Assembly: GCA_937952155.1 (NCBI GenBank)
Contig: CALFYH010000340.1
Span: forward strand, 1 to 33,284
Origin: an uncultured Saprospiraceae bacterium
Lineage (GTDB): Bacteria > Bacteroidota > Bacteroidia > Chitinophagales > Saprospiraceae
Reading direction: 5' to 3'
Length of the DNA stretch: 33,284 nucleotides
A program made the translations under genes and the position numbers. This document shows, in pieces, positions 16,734 to 24,900 of this stretch. The notes under the pieces were generated by a model. It saw only the letters and a list, made by a program, of their open reading frames with translations, made no database searches and was not told the origin of the DNA. Positions within the stretch are counted from its first letter, which is position 1, and each line of letters opens with the position of its first letter.

Positions 16734-16756
16734 AAGGATATCCATTTGATACCCTT
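16734..16756. terminator. Possible hairpin downstream of the FAD/FeS dehydrogenase gene
   Basis: AAGGATATC (16734-16742) and GATACCCTT (16748-16756) pair with one mismatch around a 5-base loop, 34 bases beyond the dehydrogenase stop on the minus strand. There is no T tract, so this is a weak candidate only. Confidence 0.3.
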
Positions 16757-16789
16757 CTTCTGAACAATTTTTGTATGCCAATCACAAGA

Positions 16790-19684
16790 TCATTCACGAA
16801 CAAATTCCACACTCTCTACCCAATGAAATGCCTTTTTCCCAGCAAAATCATGGATCTGATGTCGGCAAGAGAAGCCATTGGCCACAACAAATGTTTCATT
16901 TCCTACTGCTTTTATGGCCGGAATTAAAACCAATTCTGAGATCTTTTTGGAGACGTCATAGTGTTCGACTTCGTAGCCGAAAGAGCCAGCCATGCCACAG
17001 CAACCACTATCAGGCTCATTACACTTGGTTGTACCAGTCTGATAAATGTCCTTCATGCCATTAGTACCGAAAGACGCCTTTTGATGACAATGTCCATGCA
17101 ATAGGATATGGTCAGCTTTTGCTACAAATTTTCCCTTTAGTTGTCCGGAAGCCAATGCATCAGCAAGGAAAACATCAATGGCCATCACATTCGATTTGAG
17201 TGCATTGGATAGATTTATATCTTCGATAAGATCAGGAAGATCATCTATTAGTGCCGATGTACATGAAGGCTCACATACGACTATTTTCATACCTTGCTTG
17301 ATGTAAGGCAAAAGTCTTTCGGCTACAGCCGTACCTTCTGCTTTGGCTTCTTTTAGAAATCCATTGGAAATCCTCGGACGCTGACAGCAACCTACCGAAG
17401 CTAAAATAACTTCATATCCACAATCTGTAAGCAATTTGAGAGCGGCTTTTCCTACTTGTGGTTCGTGATAATTAATGTAGGTATCGGCAAAGAGCGCAAC
17501 TTTTTGGGTATTGCCTTGGGATTTATAGTGCTTTTTATACCAAGATTCCAAGGTTTCAGTTGTATATGATGGTAAAGTACGTCGACGATCTACTTTCAGG
17601 ATTTTTTCTGCTACATATTTGAAAATAGAAGTTCCTTGTACAAAATTGATAAATGGCGCCTTCCAACCAGCAATTTTTGAAACCAAATCTACATTGGCAT
17701 TGATGGCTTTTTCACGCAAAGTGATCTTGCCTTCGTCATATTTTTTTTGAAGAACTTCACTTTTGAGTTTGGCCATATCGACATTAGATGGGCATTCGGA
17801 TTTACAAGCTTTGCAAGAGAGACACAAGTCAAGTGTATCCAAAACTTTTGGGTCTGTCAATCCATCAAACCCCAATTGCCCTGAGATAGCCAATCTCAAT
17901 GCATTGGCACGACCACGTGTGCTGTCGGCTTCATTGCTAGTAGCTTTAAAACTTGGACACATAGTACCACCTACATGATTGCGGCAAGCGCCTACGCCTG
18001 AACAATTGTGCACCAAGGCACCAAATGAATGGTCTTTTCTGTATTTATAGACAAAATCGTAGGTATTATCACTATAATCGGCGCCATACCTTAGATGCTG
18101 ATCCATAGGTGGAACATCGATTATTACGCCCGGATTAAGTAGATATTTTGGATCAAATATGGTCTTCACATCTTTAAGACATTGGTACACTTCATCGCCA
18201 AAAAAATCTATTAGCCTTGGTCCTCTGTTACGTCCGTCTCCATGTTCACCAGACCAAGCGCCTTTGTATTTTTTGACAAGGTGAAAAACATCATCGGAAA
18301 TTATTTTCATAAGATCTATGTCTGATTGCGACGTCATATCTAATGAAGGTCTTACATGCAGTACACCGACGCTCGCATGTGCGTATAAGATGGTTTCGAC
18401 ACCGTATTTCTTACAAAGATCCAGTACTTCTTGTATATAATCGGCCAAATGTTCGAGTGGGATCGCCTGATCTTCGATAAATGGAATTGGTTTACGGCCT
18501 GCAGGATCACCCATGAGAAGTCCCAATCCATTTTTGCGCAAAGCCCATGAATCATCCAATTCTGCAGCTGTCCTAAGAATGGGATATGCATAAGCTGCAC
18601 TATTGTTTTTGAGCCAATCAGCGAAGGCTGCAATTCTTTGGTCTAATTCGTCTTGTGACAAACAAAAAAACTCTACCGAAAGTGTTGCTTGTGGCGCTCC
18701 AGTGATGAGTCTTTGATGCAGACTTTTGGTTATATTGTTTTTGACACTTTGCTCGAATACATTGAAGTCCAGCATCTCTATAGCCGCAGGGTCAAAGGCA
18801 ATCATTTTATTTACTTCTCTGATTGCAGCCATACGATCATCATAATGCACTGTGAAAGCTGCTTTATATTTTGGGATAGGCTCGAGATTAACCTTTGCTT
18901 GCAAGATGATACCAAGACTTCCTTCAGATCCCGCAAATATTTTGGCTAAATTCCATCTATTTGTATGGACAAACTCATCTAATGGATAACCATTGACGCG
19001 GCGCATAACCTTTGGATAAGCGGCTTCTATGGCTGTAGAATGTTCAAAAATGATCTTTCTAAACGAACGATAAATCTCACCTTCACGATCTGTTTGTTGG
19101 CATTTGGCTTCGTATTGATCTGGTGACATTTCTCCCAATTCCAGGATAGTGCCATCCATCAACAATACTTTCAAACCTAGCACATGGTCTATGGTTTTGC
19201 CATATTTGATACTTTTGGTCCCTGATGAATTATTGGCTATCATACCGCCAATAGTTGCTCTACTGGTAGTTGCAGGATCTGGAGCAAAATGTAGTCCAAG
19301 ATCTTTGACGGCAGCATTGAGTTGATCTCGCACTACACCAGGATGAACGATGGCATATCGTTCTTTTGCATTGATATCCAGTATCTTATCAAAGTATTTT
19401 GTAAAATCTATTACTAATGCTTGATTGGTTGTTTGGCCAGCAAGACTCGTCGCACTGCCACGAGGAAGCACTGGAACATTGTACTTATTGGCAATGTGAA
19501 TGATTTTGATCAAGTCAGCTTCACATGATGGAATGGCTATAGCCAAAGGATGGATTTGGTACAAAGATGCATCCGTCGCATATAATCCAAGCGATAGGTC
19601 ATCAGATTTGATTTCTGATGTAGCGATTGTGTTTAATTCTCTAATACATTCTTGGACATTTTTGGCAGTGATAATGGTCGCCAT
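16790..19684 (-). CDS. FAD-linked oxidase with Fe-S/CCG domains (YdiJ/D-2-hydroxyacid dehydrogenase type)
   Basis: This 964-residue fused enzyme should oxidise a D-2-hydroxyacid such as D-lactate or D-2-hydroxyglutarate, passing electrons through FAD and Fe-S clusters to a membrane or cytoplasmic acceptor. An FAD_binding_4 domain (VPVLPRGSATSLAGQTTNQA) leads, then the FAD-oxidase C domain with HASVGVLHVRP and WSGEHGDGRNRG. Next comes a Fe-S region with CSGVGACRNHVGGTMCP and CLSCKACKSECPSNVDMAKL. The two-lobed CCG domain follows with GCCQRPRISNG, CEPSCTSAL, HGHCHQKASFG and GCCGMAGSFGYE. The fusion of GlcD-, GlcF- and LutA-like parts and the length match YdiJ. The exact substrate is not readable. 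It begins 51 bases after the upstream ATPase gene on the same strand. Confidence 0.9.
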   Translation of the reverse strand: MATIITAKNVQECIRELNTIATSEIKSDDLSLGLYATDASLYQIHPLAIAIPSCEADLIKIIHIANKYNVPVLPRGSATSLAGQTTNQALVIDFTKYFDKILDINAKERYAIVHPGVVRDQLNAAVKDLGLHFAPDPATTSRATIGGMIANNSSGTKSIKYGKTIDHVLGLKVLLMDGTILELGEMSPDQYEAKCQQTDREGEIYRSFRKIIFEHSTAIEAAYPKVMRRVNGYPLDEFVHTNRWNLAKIFAGSEGSLGIILQAKVNLEPIPKYKAAFTVHYDDRMAAIREVNKMIAFDPAAIEMLDFNVFEQSVKNNITKSLHQRLITGAPQATLSVEFFCLSQDELDQRIAAFADWLKNNSAAYAYPILRTAAELDDSWALRKNGLGLLMGDPAGRKPIPFIEDQAIPLEHLADYIQEVLDLCKKYGVETILYAHASVGVLHVRPSLDMTSQSDIDLMKIISDDVFHLVKKYKGAWSGEHGDGRNRGPRLIDFFGDEVYQCLKDVKTIFDPKYLLNPGVIIDVPPMDQHLRYGADYSDNTYDFVYKYRKDHSFGALVHNCSGVGACRNHVGGTMCPSFKATSNEADSTRGRANALRLAISGQLGFDGLTDPKVLDTLDLCLSCKACKSECPSNVDMAKLKSEVLQKKYDEGKITLREKAINANVDLVSKIAGWKAPFINFVQGTSIFKYVAEKILKVDRRRTLPSYTTETLESWYKKHYKSQGNTQKVALFADTYINYHEPQVGKAALKLLTDCGYEVILASVGCCQRPRISNGFLKEAKAEGTAVAERLLPYIKQGMKIVVCEPSCTSALIDDLPDLIEDINLSNALKSNVMAIDVFLADALASGQLKGKFVAKADHILLHGHCHQKASFGTNGMKDIYQTGTTKCNEPDSGCCGMAGSFGYEVEHYDVSKKISELVLIPAIKAVGNETFVVANGFSCRHQIHDFAGKKAFHWVESVEFVRE

Positions 19685-19703
19685 GATATTGTTATTGAGT
19701 TTA

Positions 19704-19711
19704 CAAAGGTA
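19704..19711 (-). promoter_or_regulatory. Candidate -7 box for the FAD/FeS dehydrogenase gene
   Basis: On the minus strand TACCTTTG (19711-19704) matches TAnnTTTG and sits 20 bases before the start codon. The -33 element is not visible at the standard distance, so confidence is limited. Confidence 0.4.
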
Positions 19712-19735
19712 TTAAAAAAGGAGAAAGTGGATGTA

Positions 19736-21109
19736 TTATTTATTTCCAATATACTCGTCTGTTGTATCTAACCAAGTCAAATATCTATCAATCTCAGCAG
19801 TCAGAAAGTATGGCAAATTCAATAAAGAATATTTTTTCCCTTTTCTTGTTGTCAAATGATCAAGTGCCAATGGACCGGAATATATTCTAACTGCAAAATT
19901 GTGTTCACATCGATCCATAAATTCATGTAATGATCTAAGCGTGCCACTTGCGCCTGATTTTATTTCTATAGGAACCAAGAATTGTTTGAAAGGATAAACT
20001 ATATCTACTTCAGAAGTAGTTCCTTTTTCTTCTCTTACCCAGAATGTATGTTTTTTTGTGTTCAAATAATCTAATGTGATCAATTCCTGATTGACTACTT
20101 GTTGTATGAGTTTGCCTTTTGAAAGCTGATGTAGGTTTTCAACTTTGAGATATTCATTATGAATACCAAGCTGATAATTTAACAAACCAATATCCAAAAA
20201 ATGAAGTCTAGGCCTTTTCTTTAAATCTGGAATTATGGGCATTTGCGATTGTATTGTCGGATAATTGACATGTATCCATCCTGCAAATTCAAGTTTTTGT
20301 AGTGACTCTTTGATTTCCAAAGCTTTATACGGAAGTCCACCTATATTAGACATATTAATTCTATTGTCAATCTGATAAGGCAAAATATCAACAATAGATT
20401 TAATAATCATTGCTTCTTTCGTTGATTTGGCATATTTAATGACATCTGCTTTGTAAGATTCTATGATAGCATTGTAAAGTTCTGAAGTTCTGAAAAAATT
20501 TTGATCTTGCACATACTGTTTTACTATCATCGGCATTCCACCTATCATAGTATAAAGGTGAAACTGTGTTTTAGCTAAGTCTGAAAAATTGGCATTGAAG
20601 GGTACTTTTTCGATAGCATCAAGTAAAATTTCTTTGTTGTTTGCCTTTAAAAATTCCTTGAAACTTAATGGATAAAGGGTAACAAATTCAACACGACCAA
20701 TTGGTACTTTTGTAATTCTATTAAGTGCAAATTCCAATAATGAGCCTGTTACAATAACATGGATTTGCGGAAACTCCTCATAAAAATACCTCAATTGTTC
20801 GATTACTTCTGGAATTTCCTGCACCTCATCTATGAAAATTAAAGTTTCCGATTCTTTATTATAAATAATCTCCCTACTTAAAAAAAGCAATTCTAGTAAA
20901 TTCTTTAATCCCTTATTTACGTTTGAAAAGAGCTGTTTGTCTTGATATATTTCAAGATTAAAGTATAAAAAATTAGTATAGTTTTTCCCAAATTCTTTGA
21001 CCAAAGTTGTTTTACCAACTTGCCTTGCGCCTCTTAAAATTAAGGGCAATCTGGAAGGTGATTTTTTCCATCTTTCTAGAAAGTTATTCAATTCTCTGTC
21101 TATCAACAT
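19736..21109 (-). CDS. AAA ATPase with DUF4143 domain (AAA_14 type)
   Basis: This 457-residue protein has a Walker A motif RGARQVGKTTLVKEFG near residue 26 and Walker B LIFIDEVQEI near residue 90. A sensor-type VIVTGSLLEF lies near 120, and the winged-helix region of the AAA_14 family follows. The C-terminal DUF4143 part has EVDIVYPFKQFLVPIEIKSG, a PD-(D/E)xK-like nuclease core. These proteins are often carried as accessory genes and are sometimes linked to toxin-like or defence roles, but function is not established. It is the only gene on this side of a 306-base gap that carries three regularly spaced direct repeats and a -7 box, which suggests its own regulation. Length and motifs look intact. 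Confidence 0.85.
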   Translation of the reverse strand: MLIDRELNNFLERWKKSPSRLPLILRGARQVGKTTLVKEFGKNYTNFLYFNLEIYQDKQLFSNVNKGLKNLLELLFLSREIIYNKESETLIFIDEVQEIPEVIEQLRYFYEEFPQIHVIVTGSLLEFALNRITKVPIGRVEFVTLYPLSFKEFLKANNKEILLDAIEKVPFNANFSDLAKTQFHLYTMIGGMPMIVKQYVQDQNFFRTSELYNAIIESYKADVIKYAKSTKEAMIIKSIVDILPYQIDNRINMSNIGGLPYKALEIKESLQKLEFAGWIHVNYPTIQSQMPIIPDLKKRPRLHFLDIGLLNYQLGIHNEYLKVENLHQLSKGKLIQQVVNQELITLDYLNTKKHTFWVREEKGTTSEVDIVYPFKQFLVPIEIKSGASGTLRSLHEFMDRCEHNFAVRIYSGPLALDHLTTRKGKKYSLLNLPYFLTAEIDRYLTWLDTTDEYIGNK

Positions 21110-21130
21110 AATAATTCAATATTTATTCGA

Positions 21131-21138
21131 CAAAAATA
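21131..21138 (-). promoter_or_regulatory. Candidate -7 box for the DUF4143 ATPase gene
   Basis: On the minus strand TATTTTTG (21138-21131) matches TAnnTTTG and lies 21 bases before the start codon. The first of the 33-bp repeats (21151-21162) falls where the -33 region would be, so a protein bound to the repeats could control this promoter. Confidence 0.5.
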
Positions 21139-21150
21139 CAAATTATTACA

Positions 21151-21232
21151 ATTTCATAGGTATATTTTATAAATAAATGTTGTATTTCATAGGTAATTTA
21201 CGCTATTTTTTGATGAATTTCATAGGTAATTT
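21151..21232. repeat. Three direct repeats at exactly 33-bp spacing upstream of the ATPase gene
   Basis: ATTTCATAGGTA occurs at 21151-21162, 21184-21195 and 21217-21228; the second and third continue identically as ATTTCATAGGTAATTT. The starts are exactly 33 bases apart, about three helical turns. The rest of the 306-base gap (21110-21415) is AT-rich with no gene seen. Iteron-like binding sites for a regulator are the best guess. Confidence 0.7.
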
Positions 21233-21375
21233 TCATAAATTGGTTAGAAATTTTGGAAATTATCACTATGAAGAGCTTCATAGATTGTGATTCATTATCA
21301 CCCAATTTCATTTGGCTTCCAATATCCAAATATCATAAAATTCGAAAATTAATTTTCCAATTTAGACCATTTTTG

Positions 21376-21383
21376 TAATTTTG
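21376..21383 (+). promoter_or_regulatory. Candidate -7 box for the DinB-like gene
   Basis: TAATTTTG matches TAnnTTTG, 32 bases before the start codon at 21416. A -33 TTTG is not clear at the usual distance. Confidence 0.4.
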
Positions 21384-21415
21384 TTCAATGTTTACAATAA
21401 TTTAAAGTATAAACA

Positions 21416-21892
21416 ATGACACTCAATGAACAATTGGCAAAACAAATCAAAGATTTGTTCCTTACAGGTCAATGGGTCGGAACCAATCTCAACCTGAAGG
21501 CACAACTTGATGATGTGGATTTCAATATGGCTAATGCCAAGTACGAATCGCTAAATACAATTGCCCTTTTGGCCTTTCACCTCAACTATTACTTAGAAGG
21601 ATTGATAAATGTATTTAAAGGAGGAAGCTTGGATATTAAAGATAAATATAGTTTTGATATGACGCCTTTAGCTTCTCAAGAAGAATGGGACACAATGCGC
21701 CATAATATCTATAGAAACGCGGAGTATTTTGTAAAACTTGTAGAACAAATGCCGCCATCACAACTAAACGACCCATTTACTGACGAGAAATATGGCACAT
21801 ATTTACGAAATTTAATGGGCTTACTAGAACATAGCTACTACCACTTGGGACAAATTGTAATCATAAAAAAGCTCCTTAGTTCCAAAAATTAA
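21416..21892 (+). CDS. DinB-like (DUF1572-type) four-helix protein
   Basis: This 158-residue soluble protein has the DinB/YfiT helical-bundle pattern. A histidine lies in the second helix region (LLAFHLNYYLEGLINVF), and a final helix carries two more in LLEHSYYHLGQIVIIKKLL. Together these could form the usual three-His metal site. Family members are putative metal-dependent transferases or thiol-linked enzymes, usually unstudied. It is a single plus-strand gene between two minus-strand blocks, converging with the large surface-protein gene behind the terminator at 21936-21954. Its substrate is unknown. Confidence 0.75.
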   Translation: MTLNEQLAKQIKDLFLTGQWVGTNLNLKAQLDDVDFNMANAKYESLNTIALLAFHLNYYLEGLINVFKGGSLDIKDKYSFDMTPLASQEEWDTMRHNIYRNAEYFVKLVEQMPPSQLNDPFTDEKYGTYLRNLMGLLEHSYYHLGQIVIIKKLLSSKN

Positions 21893-21935
21893 ATAAACTG
21901 TCCTTTATTAATAATCAGATATGCAATAAAAAAGA

Positions 21936-21954
21936 AAAGGGCTTTCGCCCCTTT
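21936..21954 (-). terminator. Hairpin terminator after the large T9SS surface-protein gene
   Basis: AAAGGG (21936-21941) and CCCTTT (21949-21954) flank a 7-base loop. Read on the minus strand, the stem comes 3 bases after the stop codon of the surface-protein gene and is followed by a T-rich run (TTTTCTTTTTTATTG), the expected intrinsic terminator form. It may also stop the convergent DinB-like transcript. Confidence 0.75.
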
Positions 21955-21957
21955 CCG

Positions 21958-24900
21958 TTATTTAATTATTACAAATTTTTTGATGATGTGAGCTTTATTC
22001 GTTTTAAAACGCATAAAATACATGCCATCTACCAAATGTCTTACATCTATTGATTGTCCTTGGATTGTTCCTTGATTCAATAATCGACCATCTTCAGATA
22101 TTATCTCATAAGCAGTGCCGATGAGACCCATTTCACTACTTTTTACAAAGATCAGGTCACCAGCCGGTACCGGATAAATGGTGATAAATTGTCCATCATT
22201 GAAATCTTCAGTCTTAACTGTATTAATCTCGATCGTATGCTTTACAGAACAATTATTGGCATCAAAGATGATTATGGAATAAACACCTGGTTCTGTAACC
22301 TGAAATTCTTCTGCAATAACCAGATTATCTTGGTAGAATGTATATGGCGCTGTACCACCTTTCACATCTAGGAGGATGGTATATCCACCAGTATTGTCAT
22401 TGGTAATCGAATGAGTCACTTCTAATGGTAGTGGCTGCTTGATGGTGACACTATCAATAACTTCAATGGACGCCAAAACATCTGTGATCGTGTATTTGTA
22501 TTGACCTTCACTCAGCTGAGTCTGACTGTAACCACTCAAATTTGCATCTGACCACAAAATCTGATATTGTCCAGTGCCACCTTTGACATTTAATGCTATT
22601 GATCCATCATTGCTATTAGAACACAATGGTTGTTGTACATCACTTAACACTTCCATAGGTGCAATAACTTTTACATCTGCATTTACAGCATGTACATAGA
22701 CTAATTCGAGACTAGCATTTGCAGCAAACATAGGCAATGGTTGTTGCATAAATGTTATACTTGCAGTCTGACCTTCATCAACCAATGAATTGAAATACAA
22801 ATTGAAAATAACAGCATCTTCATCTTTCGAAATACCTGCAAGATTTCCTGTCGTCCAACTGAAAGTAAGAATATCTTTACCTAGATGTGTCGGTGTTGCA
22901 AAATTTTCATCATCCATCCCAGAAAGTGCAAAATCACCAACTTTTACAAACTGTAGTTGAGTTGTATCCCAATGAATGGTACCTTCCAGCGCTGCCATAT
23001 TTTTGAAATTTCTAACGGTGACAGGCACTTTAACAACACTATTTTTGAGCGAATAGACCCGATTTAGCATTACAGATACAGTGTCGCTTGATGTTAACTT
23101 ATTGCCAATATTTGTGGATGGCTGGTAACTGTCATCCAAATCCCCAATTTTGATACCATAAAAGTCGGCATTCGTGATATCGCTATTAAGATTTGGAATC
23201 GTAATCTCTTCAGGAAAATTACTTACCAAAGGATCTCCAGTAAAGACATGACTCATAGGAACGAACCGATGTGATGTATTATTGGGAAACTCACTTATAA
23301 GTTGGAGTTGCATGCGTTGCATAGACACTACATCCAAGGCATTGACTACCTTATCATTATTAACATCAGCGGCAATAATTTTATAAGGCGAAGTCAGTAA
23401 ATCAATGAATAAAAGATGTCTCTGGAGCCTTACAATATCCAAGGCATTGACACCTGCATTATGCGGTACATTGGATGTAGGATTGATGACGACATTACTA
23501 CCTGCATTTACGCTACCAAAAGAATAATTTCCAGTACTATTAGTCATAGTCGTCGTATTGGCTGGAGCGTTAAGAATCACATTAGTATTAGCCATTGGTC
23601 TTAAAACGGTATGTGTCATTACTTGACCCAAAACAGAATAAGTTAAAGGATTTGTATTCAAGCAGGCGGAACCATTGATAAGTTCAAGGTTGAGTTTCTG
23701 GAGATTGCCGCCATAGGCTTCTGCTTTGACAGGATCATTAGAAAAATGGATATCCACATTGCTCGTCACAGTTTGGCTAAATTTACATCTGATATAAAAA
23801 AGCACCGTGTTATCAGGAAGTGTTTTGGCATTGGCATTGGACCAGAAGAATCTCACATGGTCAGCAGCAAGATAATGATTTGATCCGTTTTCGATTACAG
23901 GATTATATTGTTCTATATTCAAGAACTCCAAACTACCCGGATTGGTGGATCTGATAGTAAAATTGAAAGTCAAGACATCATTAAACTTTTGGACGCGAAC
24001 AGGAATCAACAACTCATCTCCAGCACGACCACAGATATCACTTGGTATCTGGAATGAGCAATCATATCCCGTATGAATGACCACATTCTTACAAAGTGTA
24101 TTACTTCCACAACTGTTGGTAGCAGTAAGGCAAATTTCATGTGTTCCTGAAGTAAAAATAACCGTTGGATGTGTAGTGCCATTGTTGCAATCGGGTGTAA
24201 AAGTACCATTGCTAATATACCAGCTATATGAAGTTGCACCTATCGAAGTATTTGTCAATGTCACTTGGTTTCCTGAAACATCTGCTGTAAATGATGCAGT
24301 AGGCAAAGGACAAGAGACTACTACATTTTTGTAACATGCATCATACGCTCCAATGGCTGGATTGTAGAATTGCACACCAACCAGAGTATTGATTTGTTGA
24401 TTGACCAAAGGAATGTTTAATACATTTCCAGAACCAATTTGTGTATTTGTATTTGGTGCAAACCAGATGACATTTTGCAAATTTGTTGGTACCGAAGCTT
24501 GAACACTTGTAGCGTTGTTTGTTAAGGTAATGGTTGAATTACAAGAATTAGGATTACAAACATTGATTTTTTTGCAACACATTTTCCAAACTCCATTTTC
24601 CTTATATTGGATGCTGAATGTTTTGGTATGACAAGAAGTACCTACTGGATAGCTTATACTTTGTGTAGCACCCAATGTTTGACCTGATTCTTCTACCAAC
24701 CACTGCAATATCTGAGATGCATTTCCATTATAATTTAAATAAAGTGTATTTCCATCTGGCGAATAATGATGGGAAATCGCATTTTGGCATGATGTAGGTG
24801 GGCAGAGACTTACTTTTTTGCAACAAGCCCTATAACATTGAGTAACAGGATCTAAATAATACACAGAAATGACTCTATCTTGACAGCCCCAACCTGCAGG

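Noticed and set aside
19944..19955. ACTTGCGCC-like match inside the ATPase gene as another palindrome copy
   Set aside because: It has no second arm and is explained by the coding sequence for GASGT; likely chance.
21151..21232. The three 33-bp-spaced repeats as a CRISPR array
   Set aside because: The repeats are only 12-16 bases, the gaps only 17-21, there are just three copies, and no cas genes are near.
22620..24075. A cellulosome encoded here
   Set aside because: Only one protein has cohesin/dockerin-like parts, the GH9 enzyme has no dockerin, and the domain calls are from pattern only.
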